Shown here piece after piece: positions 26,650 through 34,699 of a stretch of 53,295 nucleotides of DNA; position 1 is the stretch's first letter, and each line of letters opens with the position of its first letter. The translations under genes were made by a program, and so were the position numbers. This stretch comes from Bordetella parapertussis (GTDB lineage Bacteria; Pseudomonadota; Gammaproteobacteria; Burkholderiales; SG8-41), in contig CAMDRT010000034.1 of assembly GCA_945906815.1 (NCBI GenBank), forward strand, positions 1 through 53,295, read 5' to 3'. Below the pieces are notes generated by a model. The model was not told the DNA's origin. It ran no database searches and saw only the letters and a program-made list of their open reading frames with translations.

Positions 26650-27443
26650 ACCAGCGGGTACTCACGCGCATCGATGACCGTGGCGACGCGGGACGCATCG
26701 CGTATCTGACCATCAACAATCCCGAACGGCGCAACGCGCTCGGCATGGCAGGAAAGCGCGCGATCGCGGACACCTTCAACCAGCTCGCGCAGGACGACAA
26801 ACTGCGCGCCGCAGTCATCACCGGCGCCGGCGACAAATCGTTCATCGCCGGCGCCGACATACACGAAATGAAAGACCTCACACCGGCACAAGCCGAGGTC
26901 GAGCACACCCTCACGCATGTGGCCAACGAATCGATACGTGCGTTTCCGGTGCCGGTGATTGCGCGCATCAACGGCTATTGCCTTGGTTTCGGCATGGAAC
27001 TCGCCGCTGCCTGCGATATGCGCGTCGGTGTGGACAGCGCCAAATTCGGCATGCCGGAAGTGCGCGTGGGCATACCTTCGGGTATGGAAGCCGTGCTGCT
27101 GCCACGGCTGATCGGCTGGGGCAAGGCCGCCGAGCTGATTTACACCGGCGACATCATCGACGCGCACGAGGCCTGGCGCATCGGATTTCTGCAGAAGCTG
27201 GTGCCTGCGGCTGAACTCGATGCCGCTGTGGAAATGTGGCTAGCCTCCATCTTGCTCGGCGGCAAAAGAGTGATGCGCCTGCAAAAAGCGTTGCTGCGCG
27301 AGTGGGAGCACCTGTCCCTCGACGAGGGCATACACGCCGGCATCCGCGCCTGCGTGCAAGCGCGCAGCAGCGATGAACCCCGGCGCATGATGGAAGCCTT
27401 TATCCAACGCAAAAAACCTCTCTCACCTATAAATAATAGTTAA
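26646..27443 (+). CDS. Enoyl-CoA hydratase/isomerase family protein (second copy type)
   Basis: 265 residues of crotonase fold. Oxyanion-hole segments FIAGADIHEM and GYCLGFGMELAAACDMRV are present; GMPEVRVGIPSGMEAVLLPRL covers the active-site Glu (E in MPEVRVG). The ATG overlaps the EthD-like stop (ATGA), and the gap to the SucC-like gene is 6 bases. It differs clearly from the crotonase at 23454-24185, so the two operons each have their own. It would hydrate, isomerise or cleave the CoA ester made by the neighbouring ligase pair. Confidence 0.9.
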   Translation: MNQRVLTRIDDRGDAGRIAYLTINNPERRNALGMAGKRAIADTFNQLAQDDKLRAAVITGAGDKSFIAGADIHEMKDLTPAQAEVEHTLTHVANESIRAFPVPVIARINGYCLGFGMELAAACDMRVGVDSAKFGMPEVRVGIPSGMEAVLLPRLIGWGKAAELIYTGDIIDAHEAWRIGFLQKLVPAAELDAAVEMWLASILLGGKRVMRLQKALLREWEHLSLDEGIHAGIRACVQARSSDEPRRMMEAFIQRKKPLSPINNS

Positions 27444-27449
27444 TAAAAC

Positions 27450-28610
27450 ATGTACTTATTGGAACACGACGCAAAAGAACTTTTGGCGCGGCAGGGCGTT
27501 CACGTGCCCGCGGGAAAATTGGCATACGCTGTCACTGATGCCAGCAAAGACCTGCCGTCTTTGGCGGTGGGCCCCTGGATCGTCAAAGGCCAGATCACAG
27601 CCGGCGGCCGCGGCAAAGCAGGCATCATCAAAAAAGCCGCCACGCCGCAGGAAATAACAGAACACAGCGCAGCGATTCTTGGCCGTGTGGTCAAAGGCCG
27701 CCGCGTGGATGCAGTGCGCATCGAAGCACAGGTAGGCGCTGCCAGTGAGGCGTATCTCAGCCTGATGATCGACCCTGCGGCAGGTGGTGTGCGCGTGATC
27801 ATGGCGGCCGAAGGGGGCGTGGAAATCGAGAGCTTGCCCAAAGAGGCGATCTGCTCTGCGGTCGCCGCGCCCGAGGTCGCGGCTATCGAACGGTGTGTGG
27901 AAAAACTTGCCGCATCGTTCAGTGGCGCCAAGGCGCACGCCCTGCGGGACGCCGGCACCCGGCTCGCGCGCGCGTTCGTGGCGTGCGAGGCCATGCTGAT
28001 CGAAATCAATCCACTGTTCGTCAAAGCCGATGGCTCGTGGCTTGCGGGCGACGCCAAGTTTGTCACCGACGACGGCGCGCTGGAGCGGCAGCACGATACC
28101 CGCGCCATGCTGGAAAAGCGCGCAGCCGCCTACCCCGAAGCCGCACTCAAACTCGCGCACGGCTGCGACTACGTGGTGATTGACCCCGCAGGCGAAATCG
28201 GCCTGCTCACCACGGGCGCGGGATTATCGATGATGCTGGTGGATGAGTTGCGTGCGGCGGGCCTGAAGCCCTACAATTTTCTGGATGTGCGCACCGGCGG
28301 TCTGCGTGGCGAAACCACACGTCTGGTGCAGGTGTTGAAGTGGATCAGCGAAGGACCCCACATCAAAGTCATGCTCATCAACATCTTTGCCGGCATCACC
28401 GAGCTGGGTGAATTCTCGCGGCTGCTGGTGAAAGCGCTGAGCGAGGCGCCCGAACTCAAAGTCCCGGTAGTGGCGCGCCTGGTCGGCAACGGCCTGCCAG
28501 CGGCGCGCGAGGTGCTGAGTGCCGCCGGCATAGCGCTGTATCCGGATCTGGATGAGGCGCTGGCGGAGGTGCGCAAACATCTCAACACCTGTGAAGGAGT
28601 GAACGGGTGA
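27450..28610 (+). CDS. SucC-like ATP-grasp beta subunit of an acyl-CoA ligase
   Basis: 386 residues, as in succinyl-CoA or malate-CoA ligase beta subunits. The ATP-grasp N-terminus LLEHDAKELLARQGV, the phosphate-binding GQITAGGRGKAGIIKKA and the metal-site IEINPLF are visible, followed by the CoA-ligase part with LTTGAGLSMMLVDEL, FLDVRTGG and NIFAGITE. It probably pairs with the SucD-like gene downstream. The operon context argues against the TCA enzyme and for activation of another dicarboxylate or related acid. The last codons (EGVNG and stop) fall inside the octamer repeat at 28591-28700. Confidence 0.88.
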   Translation: MYLLEHDAKELLARQGVHVPAGKLAYAVTDASKDLPSLAVGPWIVKGQITAGGRGKAGIIKKAATPQEITEHSAAILGRVVKGRRVDAVRIEAQVGAASEAYLSLMIDPAAGGVRVIMAAEGGVEIESLPKEAICSAVAAPEVAAIERCVEKLAASFSGAKAHALRDAGTRLARAFVACEAMLIEINPLFVKADGSWLAGDAKFVTDDGALERQHDTRAMLEKRAAAYPEAALKLAHGCDYVVIDPAGEIGLLTTGAGLSMMLVDELRAAGLKPYNFLDVRTGGLRGETTRLVQVLKWISEGPHIKVMLINIFAGITELGEFSRLLVKALSEAPELKVPVVARLVGNGLPAAREVLSAAGIALYPDLDEALAEVRKHLNTCEGVNG

Positions 28611-28700
28611 ACGAGGTAAACCGCGATGTGCAGTTACTCGCTCACTCGTTCACTTGTTCACTCGCTCACTCGCTCACTCACCCCTTCACTGATTCACTCC
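28591..28700. repeat. Octamer-iterated inverted repeat, element 2
   Basis: Left part: GAAGGAGT, GAACGGGT, GAACGAGG stepping by 8 bases. Right part: runs of TCACTCGC, TCACTCGT, TCACTTGT and variants, also stepping by 8, the near reverse complement. It begins inside the 3' end of the SucC-like gene and reaches to 10 bases before the SucD-like ATG. No spacer diversity is seen, so it is not a CRISPR array. Confidence 0.7.
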
Positions 28701-28709
28701 CCACAAACT

Positions 28710-29588
28710 ATGATCTTAAATCCCCGCATCACCAGCAACACGCCGGTCATCATCCAGGGCATTAGCGGACGCGCCGGCCGCCTGCACAGCCGACTGATGC
28801 AAGAATACGGCACCCATCTTGTCGCTGGTATTTCGTCGCGCAAGGAAGTCAGCGAGATCAACGGTGTGCCGCTGTTCGCTGATTGCGCAGCCGCCGTCAA
28901 TGCCACCGGTGCCACCACCAGCGTCGCTTTGGTCGGCGCGTTTGATTTGCTCGCCGCCATCGAAGAAGCGCTGGCCGCGGGCATCCGCTACATCGTCACC
29001 CCCACCGAGGGCATGCCAGTGCACGACGCACTCAAAGCCAAGCGCGCCGTCGACGCGGCCGGCGCGATCTGGGTCGGCGCGTCCACGCCCGGCATGGCCA
29101 TCGCGGGCGAGGCGAAACTCGGCTTTCTGCCCAACGACGCGCTGCTCCCCGGCCCGCTAGGCATCATGTCCAAATCCGGTACGCTGTCGTATGAATCCGG
29201 GTATCGGCTAGCAGTACGCGGCATGGGCACATCGGTGTGGATAGGCGTTGGCGGCGATGCGGTCAAAGGCGTGCGCTATGCCGATCTGGTGCCGTTCTAC
29301 GCGCAGGATGAGCAAACCAAAGCGCTGCTGATCATCGGCGAAATCGGTGGCCACGAAGAAGAAGATTTTGCGGCGGCGTGCATCGCGCACCGATTTACCA
29401 AACCGGTGTTCGCGCTGATCGCCGGGCGCAGCGCGCCGGAAGGCGTGACCATGGGTCACGCCGGTGCGCTGGTGCACGGTTCACATGGCACCTGGAATGC
29501 CAAACGCCAGGCGCTGGAAGCGGCAGGAGCGACGGTGTTTGGCTCGCTGAATGAGATGGTGGACGGCGTAATACAGCGCTTACGATGA
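28710..29588 (+). CDS. SucD-like alpha subunit of an acyl-CoA ligase
   Basis: 292 residues from ATG at 28710. The frame is open back to 28626, but that extension only translates the octamer repeat (Ser/Leu/His-rich) and has no family sequence. The CoA-binding Rossmann part opens with VIIQGISGRAGRLHS; the phospho-histidine is H250 in TMGHAGALVHG. It shows SKSGTLSYESG and GEIGGHEEEDF, typical of succinyl/malate-CoA ligases. The stop overlaps the Bug gene start by 4 bases. Together with the SucC-like subunit it should make an acyl-CoA from an acid, CoA and ATP. Confidence 0.9.
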   Translation: MILNPRITSNTPVIIQGISGRAGRLHSRLMQEYGTHLVAGISSRKEVSEINGVPLFADCAAAVNATGATTSVALVGAFDLLAAIEEALAAGIRYIVTPTEGMPVHDALKAKRAVDAAGAIWVGASTPGMAIAGEAKLGFLPNDALLPGPLGIMSKSGTLSYESGYRLAVRGMGTSVWIGVGGDAVKGVRYADLVPFYAQDEQTKALLIIGEIGGHEEEDFAAACIAHRFTKPVFALIAGRSAPEGVTMGHAGALVHGSHGTWNAKRQALEAAGATVFGSLNEMVDGVIQRLR

Positions 29589-30565
29589 GCCTGCTGAAAA
29601 CCACCGCCAGACACGCAATCCCCGCCGCATGGATTGCCCTCTACGCGACGACTCTCCCAGCGCAAGCGCAAAACTATCCCGCCAGAACCGTGCGCATTAT
29701 CGTCCCCACCGCACCTGGCGGCGGCAGCGATACGCAGGCGCGGCTGCTCGGCAAACGCTACACCGAAAGCATGGGGCAGCCGTTCGTGATCGACAATCGT
29801 CCCGGTGCGTCGGGCATGATCGGTGCGGAACTGGTAGCGCGCGCCCCTGCCGACGGTTACACCCTGCTGTTCGCCAGCGCGCTGCTGGCGACTCATGCGC
29901 TGCTGTTCAAGAAGATCAGCTTCGATCCGTTGAAGGATTTGGCGGCAGTCAGCCAGATTTCGTTCGCGCCGCAGTATTTGATGGTGCATCCCAGTGTGCC
30001 CGCGCGCAACGTGCCCGAGTTTATCGCTCTGGCCAAGAAAAATCCGGGCAAACTCAACGCAGGGTCGAGTGGCAATGGTTCCGCCAATCATCTCGCAATT
30101 GAAATGCTCAAACAGGCTGCAGCCGTCAGTATCACGCACATCCCGTACCGCAGCGGCGCGCCGTCAATCACCGCCTTGATGGGCGGCGAAATCGATTGCG
30201 CTTTCAGCGGCGCAGTGACCGCGCTGCCTCACTTGCGCTCCGGCAGAGTGCGCGCACTGGCAGTGACTTCTATCAAACGTACGGCCGCAGCACCTGAGGT
30301 ACCGACGCTGGATTCGATTTATCCCGGATTTGATTCAGCGAACTGGTACGCGATGTTGGTGCCCGCGGCAACGCCTGCGGCGATTGTCAACAGGCTGCAT
30401 GCCGAAACAATGAGCGCGTTGAAGGCGCCGGAAATACGCGATTTCATAACCGGTGAAGGCGCGGAACTGGTGGGCAGCGCGCCAGCGGAGTTGGCGGCGT
30501 ACCTGCGACGCGAGATCGAGCGTTACGCTAGGGTGATCAAGGCCGCGAATATCAAGGCGGAATAG
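29585..30565 (+). CDS. Bug-family solute-binding protein
   Basis: 326 residues. A signal peptide (cleavage after AQAQN region, about residue 28) is followed by YPARTVRIIVPTAPGGGSDTQAR and then DNRPGASGMIGAELVARAPADGYTL (two adjoining family segments, given as landmarks). The ATG overlaps the SucD-like stop. As the last gene of the dioxygenase-EthD-ECH-ligase operon it probably binds the substrate of that pathway in the periplasm. No transporter membrane genes are nearby. Confidence 0.9.
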   Translation: MSLLKTTARHAIPAAWIALYATTLPAQAQNYPARTVRIIVPTAPGGGSDTQARLLGKRYTESMGQPFVIDNRPGASGMIGAELVARAPADGYTLLFASALLATHALLFKKISFDPLKDLAAVSQISFAPQYLMVHPSVPARNVPEFIALAKKNPGKLNAGSSGNGSANHLAIEMLKQAAAVSITHIPYRSGAPSITALMGGEIDCAFSGAVTALPHLRSGRVRALAVTSIKRTAAAPEVPTLDSIYPGFDSANWYAMLVPAATPAAIVNRLHAETMSALKAPEIRDFITGEGAELVGSAPAELAAYLRREIERYARVIKAANIKAE

Positions 30566-30593
30566 CCGCACCACTGCCGTTTCCCGGGTATGC

Positions 30594-30615
30594 AGCGCTT
30601 CGCGCTTCGCCCTAC
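30594..30615 (-). repeat. Possible degenerate REP-like element between convergent genes
   Basis: On the minus strand the segment begins GTAGGGCG and contains AGCGC-GAA-GCGCT, a short hairpin. It shares the GTAGGG lead of the REPs at 6351 and 6956 but not their stem. It lies between the convergent Bug and hydrolase genes. Confidence 0.35.
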
Positions 30616-30620
30616 AGTCG

Positions 30621-31514
30621 CTATTTGCTGTCGGCCTCGGGCACGAGCTTTACGCTGCGCTGTAATAACTCAAACGGCATGTCCACGCTTCGTAAGAACT
30701 CTTCGACCGGCTTTAACCAGATTTTTAGCCCGCTGCGCCGGCCAAACATGGCGTGCGCATCGCCGTCTTCAAATAGGCCGAATGAAATCAGTTTCGCCTT
30801 GCCGCCTGCGCCGGTATATTTCTGGTGCAAAACCTTGGGTAATTCCGCGCCCCAGTAGCTGTCGTTGTCACCGTAGAACCACAGGCTGGGCAACGACGTT
30901 TTTGCGGCATAAGCCTCGAATGCGTCAGCCATGGATTTTTCCCAACTGCAGTAGCTGGAACCGCCCTCGACACGCAGTCCGCCGGCGAAATTAATCAGGC
31001 CGCGCACGCCGGGAATGTTCATGCTACCCAGTGCCATCGTCGACAGGCCGCCATGCGATTGCCCCACGACGACAATACGCTGCGCGTCCACATCGGTGCG
31101 TTTAACCATGACCGCCAGGATATCGCGAATATCTTCGGCCTGGATCATGCCGTTACTATGGATATTGCAGCCCGGGTGGACGTAACCACCACCTGACTTG
31201 GAAAATCCGCGACGCATGGGTGCCACAACCATGTAACCGCGTGCCACGAACTGTTCCGCTGCCACCAGATAACGCGCCCGCGCTTGAAACAGTGGATTCC
31301 CACTGGCTTTGCCGTGATTGATAACCGCCAACGGAAACGGCCCATCACCGTTGGGTTTAAAGAGGGTGGTTTCAAGTTCAACGGCGCCCCAACCGCTACC
31401 AATACGCAGCATGAGGATTTGTTCGTTGAGCGCGGTCGCCAGCGTTTGCATCTGCGCATGACCAGCGATAGACACGCTCCACAGCAAGCCCAGCAGCAGC
31501 AACCGCATAGTCAT
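30621..31514 (-). CDS. Exported alpha/beta hydrolase (dienelactone hydrolase-like)
   Basis: 297 residues. A signal peptide (LLLLGLLWSVSIAGHAQ) is followed by an alpha/beta-hydrolase fold. The nucleophile is S153 in GQSHGG; the acid is likely Asp in YGDNDSYWG and the His is in DGDAHAMFGR. It resembles prolyl-peptidase/dienelactone hydrolase-like esterases acting outside the cytoplasm. It is monocistronic and converges on the Bug gene upstream. The substrate is unknown. Confidence 0.85.
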   Translation of the reverse strand: MTMRLLLLGLLWSVSIAGHAQMQTLATALNEQILMLRIGSGWGAVELETTLFKPNGDGPFPLAVINHGKASGNPLFQARARYLVAAEQFVARGYMVVAPMRRGFSKSGGGYVHPGCNIHSNGMIQAEDIRDILAVMVKRTDVDAQRIVVVGQSHGGLSTMALGSMNIPGVRGLINFAGGLRVEGGSSYCSWEKSMADAFEAYAAKTSLPSLWFYGDNDSYWGAELPKVLHQKYTGAGGKAKLISFGLFEDGDAHAMFGRRSGLKIWLKPVEEFLRSVDMPFELLQRSVKLVPEADSK

Positions 31515-31609
31515 GATCGATCCTTACGCCTCGCCGAAATGAACGGACTCATAGTAGTGAAAGCTAAACATTACAGAAATTAATCCAGGCATGAAATCGT
31601 TGCGCGCGT

Positions 31610-31637
31610 AAAAAAAGCCGCAAGCGCGGCTTTTTTT
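31610..31637 (-). terminator. Intrinsic terminator of the cupin-rubredoxin gene
   Basis: AAAAAAAGCCGC-AAGC-GCGGCTTTTTTT: a perfect stem with a 4-base loop and T-runs on both strands, 18 bases past the stop of the minus-strand gene 31655-32578. It could stop transcription in either direction. Confidence 0.85.
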
Positions 31638-31654
31638 ATTCACTCGGAAAATGA

Positions 31655-32578
31655 TTAAGCCACCACTGCCATCTCAAAATCCCCTTTGCCGGTGCCGCAA
31701 TCCGGGCAGAACCACGACTCTGGTACATCTTCCCAGCGTGTGCCCGCGGCGATGCCATCGTGCGGCATGCCGAGCGCTTCGTCGTATGAAAACGAGCACA
31801 GCAGACACTGCCATACGCGGAATTCCTTGGACTGGGATGCTTGCGGCACTATCGCCCTGGCCATTTCAAGACGCGGGAAATTCAGCACCAGCGCTTCTAC
31901 ACCTTCCGGGCCGGCAACGATGGGGAAGTAACCTTCGTCAGGCTTGGTGAAGCCAATGGAGATCGCTTTGTATTCCTTGCCTTGATAGTGCAGGCTACCT
32001 TGGGTGACAATGATGTACTGGCCGTTGCCGTTCGACGCATCAGGGCCTGCGGTTTCGGCACCAGGCGCGAGTTTCAGTGAATACGCCGCAAGGCCGCGCT
32101 CATCTTTGATGTCGCTGAAGGTATGAATGTTGACGTCCGCATTGCCTTCGAACCGGGGCGCTTCGGTAACCTGCCACGGTTTGCGATCTCGCACCGCCAC
32201 CAGTTTTTCTTTGGCCGCGGGTATATATTGCGCACCCGGGTCCCAGTGCGCGCGCAGCGTTAAAAACCCCACACCCTGATCGGCGCCGGTTAACGGCCCA
32301 TAAGGCGTATGCGCGCGGGAGAAATGCACCGCGTTCAGCGACAGCGGATGCTTGCCAATGACTCCGCCACCGCTGACGATCACCTGAAACTGATCGACTT
32401 CGTGAAAATGCGGATGGATTACACGATGCGGAGTGCCCTCGGCGAGAAACGCCACCGGATGATCCACCACGCCTTGGGGCGGCGTAATAAAACCGGTGCG
32501 CCAAGCAGTGCCGCCGCCAGGTGGATTACGTGTTGTTTTAGTGGCTTTTACATCTTCATACGATGCGATTAAGGGCAT
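31655..32578 (-). CDS. Cupin-like protein fused to a C-terminal rubredoxin domain
   Basis: 307 residues. Residues about 40-240 form two cupin-like halves: HPHFHEVDQFQVIVSG with THTPYGPL-type sequence nearby (HTPYGPLTG), then GQYIIVTQGSLHYQGKEY. Residues 253-307 are a rubredoxin: C258-x2-C261, C291-P-D-C294-G with WEDVPESWFCPDCG. The histidines could hold a metal, and the rubredoxin iron could feed electrons to it. The paralogue at 38437-39207 lacks the rubredoxin. It is a monocistronic gene with a strong terminator (31610-31637), divergent from a Bug gene. An oxygenase-like role is inference only. Confidence 0.82.
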   Translation of the reverse strand: MPLIASYEDVKATKTTRNPPGGGTAWRTGFITPPQGVVDHPVAFLAEGTPHRVIHPHFHEVDQFQVIVSGGGVIGKHPLSLNAVHFSRAHTPYGPLTGADQGVGFLTLRAHWDPGAQYIPAAKEKLVAVRDRKPWQVTEAPRFEGNADVNIHTFSDIKDERGLAAYSLKLAPGAETAGPDASNGNGQYIIVTQGSLHYQGKEYKAISIGFTKPDEGYFPIVAGPEGVEALVLNFPRLEMARAIVPQASQSKEFRVWQCLLCSFSYDEALGMPHDGIAAGTRWEDVPESWFCPDCGTGKGDFEMAVVA

Positions 32579-32687
32579 GTGAAACTCCTTTTATCGGGGC
32601 ATGCAATGAACCCATTCTACGCGCGGTGTGGCAGGGTGGAAAGTGTCTGAGCATACCGATGCAAGAAATCCACATAGTGAATAACTT

Positions 32688-32704
32688 TTAGTGCGAACCA
32701 CTAA
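32688..32704. promoter_or_regulatory. Dyad in divergent region, possible regulator site
   Basis: TTAGTG-CGAAC-CACTAA has perfect 6-base arms and contains a T-N11-A pattern like LysR-type sites. It lies in the 282-base gap between the cupin-rubredoxin gene (minus) and a Bug gene (plus). The rest of that gap shows no gene I can support. Confidence 0.4.
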
Positions 32705-32860
32705 GCCAACCCGACTCATCACAGAGCGAAGGACTTGCGGCTAACTTCCATGGTGCTGTGTAATGGCACTTTGGGTTCGATCAAACCCACCCCAAGCCAT
32801 AGCCATGTGCAACACAACAGCCAGTGTAAGATGCGTGCTTATAAGCGTACAGGACACGCC

Positions 32861-33805
32861 GTGAAGGTATTGCCGCTCATTCTTGCCGTATGCACCGGTT
32901 CCGCTATGGGGCAGGCTTATCCGCACAAACCCATACGCATGGTGGTGCCGCTGGCGCCGGGGGGCGGCAATGACGCGCTGGCGCGCTACCTCGGCAAATA
33001 TCTGACGGAAAGCTTCGGTCAATCCGTGGTGATCGAAAACCGCACCGGCGGCGGCGGCTTGGCGGGCGGTGAATATGCCGCGCGCGCGGCGCCCGACGGC
33101 TATACCCTGATCGTGGCGGGATCGGGTTTGATCGTGGTCACGCTCACGCACAAGCAACTTAACTTTCAGCGCGATTTCACGCCGATCGCCCTGATCGGCG
33201 AATACGCGGCACTGCTGACCTCGCACCCATCCCTGCCAGTGAAGAACGTGCGCGAGCTGATCCAGTTCGCCAAAGCGCGACCCGGCCAGCTTAACTTCGC
33301 GTCGGCGGGTAATGGCTCGGCAGGACATCTGGTGCTGGAAATGTTCCGCTCCGCGGCGAACATTGATTTTGTGCACATCCCCTACAAAGGCGCAGGACCC
33401 GCCGCCACCGAAGTGATGGCGGGCCAGGTGTCGCTGGTGTTTGGCAATCCGCTGGGCTCCATGCCGCATGTCAGGTCGGGCCGCCTGCGTGCGCTTGCTG
33501 TCAGCGGAGCAAAGCGCATCGCAGCCATGCCTGAAGTACCGACGGTTGCCGAATCCGGACTGCCGGGTTTCGAAGCGTCGTTTTTTCTCGGCCTGCTGGG
33601 GCCACTCGCCCTGCCCCGCGACATCGTGATGCGCCTTAACGCCGAGACCGTAAAAATTGTGCAGCGGCGCGAGGTGCAGGACGCGCTAACGCTGCAAGGC
33701 ATGGAAGCGATGAGCGGCACGCCCGAGGACTTTGCCGCGCGCATCAAATCCGAAATGGAGAAAACCGCAAAAATCGTGCGCGAATCAGGAATGCGCTTGA
33801 ATTAG
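32861..33805 (+). CDS. Bug-family solute-binding protein
   Basis: About 314 residues from GTG at 32861, chosen for the AGGA 6 bases upstream and a compact signal peptide (KVLPLILAVCTGSAMGQA); ATG at 32831 is an alternative and the open frame reaches 32735. The mature protein begins YPHKPIRMVVPLAPGGGND and holds AAPDGYTLIVAGS and VHIPYKGAGPAATEV. It is likely co-transcribed with the SDR and the next Bug gene. The ligand is presumably a carboxylate. Confidence 0.88.
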   Translation: MKVLPLILAVCTGSAMGQAYPHKPIRMVVPLAPGGGNDALARYLGKYLTESFGQSVVIENRTGGGGLAGGEYAARAAPDGYTLIVAGSGLIVVTLTHKQLNFQRDFTPIALIGEYAALLTSHPSLPVKNVRELIQFAKARPGQLNFASAGNGSAGHLVLEMFRSAANIDFVHIPYKGAGPAATEVMAGQVSLVFGNPLGSMPHVRSGRLRALAVSGAKRIAAMPEVPTVAESGLPGFEASFFLGLLGPLALPRDIVMRLNAETVKIVQRREVQDALTLQGMEAMSGTPEDFAARIKSEMEKTAKIVRESGMRLN

Positions 33806-33921
33806 CGCGGATCAGCGCGCAGTTGCGGATTTCAGCTTCGTGTAAGATGGCACGCCAGAAAGCAGCTTCCCCTTTTTCTCTGGCTGAACAATACTTCTTC
33901 AAAAACAAATACTTAAATCAT

Positions 33922-34686
33922 ATGGCTATTTACCCCGAACTCAAAGGCCGCATCGCCGTCATCACCGGCGCGGCGCAAGGCATAGGCGCATCGACCGTGC
34001 GCGCGTTTGCACAACAACATGCGCTAGTGGCGCTGCTCGATATCGACGAATTTGACGCGCAAAAGCTGGCGAACGAAATCAAAGGCAACGGCACGCGCGC
34101 GATCGCGATACGCACCGATGTCACAGAGGAGAAATCCGTGATCGACGCCCTCGCGCGCGTCGCCCTGGAGTTCGGCGGCATCGACATCCTGGTGAACAGC
34201 GCCGGCGGATATGGCAAGCTCACCGGCGTGGAAGAATTGCCGCTCGACGACTGGGAGCGCACGGTGGCGCTCAATATGCGCGGCACCTTTCTGACCTGCA
34301 AATATGCCATTCCCTATCTCAAGAAATCCAGAGCCGGGCGCATCATCAATGTATCGTCGATTTCCGGTCGCACCCTGTTTGGCTCCACCTCGCCCGCCTA
34401 TGCCGCGTCCAAGGCCGGCGTGATCCAGCTCACGCGCTTTCTGGCGATTGAACTGGGGCCTGCGGGCATTACCTCCAACTCGATTGCACCGATCACCACC
34501 TTGACGCCACGCGTGCGCGCGCTGCGCAGCGAAGCCAATATCGAAGCCATCGCTGCGCAGATACCGCTGCGGCGCCTGCCCGACCCCGAAGATCACGCCA
34601 ATGCGATGGTGTTTTTGGCTTCCGATAGCGCCTCTTATTTGAACGGTGTGTCGCTGGATATCAACGGCGGCCGCATTCTGATGTAG
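33922..34686 (+). CDS. Short-chain dehydrogenase/reductase (FabG-like)
   Basis: 254 residues from ATG at 33922; a longer frame to 33823 adds 33 residues without family sequence. The NAD(P) motif is GAAQGIG (TGxxxGxG form), with NSAGG, the catalytic Ser in NVSSISG and the YxxxK in YAASK. It oxidises or reduces an alcohol/ketone with NAD(P)H. It sits between two Bug genes, 13 bases before the second, which suggests a role in metabolising a Bug-bound acid. The true substrate is unknown. Confidence 0.9.
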   Translation: MAIYPELKGRIAVITGAAQGIGASTVRAFAQQHALVALLDIDEFDAQKLANEIKGNGTRAIAIRTDVTEEKSVIDALARVALEFGGIDILVNSAGGYGKLTGVEELPLDDWERTVALNMRGTFLTCKYAIPYLKKSRAGRIINVSSISGRTLFGSTSPAYAASKAGVIQLTRFLAIELGPAGITSNSIAPITTLTPRVRALRSEANIEAIAAQIPLRRLPDPEDHANAMVFLASDSASYLNGVSLDINGGRILM

Positions 34687-34699
34687 CTAAGGAGACAGC

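Noticed and set aside
28621..28700. CRISPR array
   Set aside because: The repeats have an 8-base period without spacers, and no cas gene is present.
28626..28709. N-terminal extension of the SucD-like gene
   Set aside because: It only translates the octamer repeat and precedes the conserved family start at 28710.
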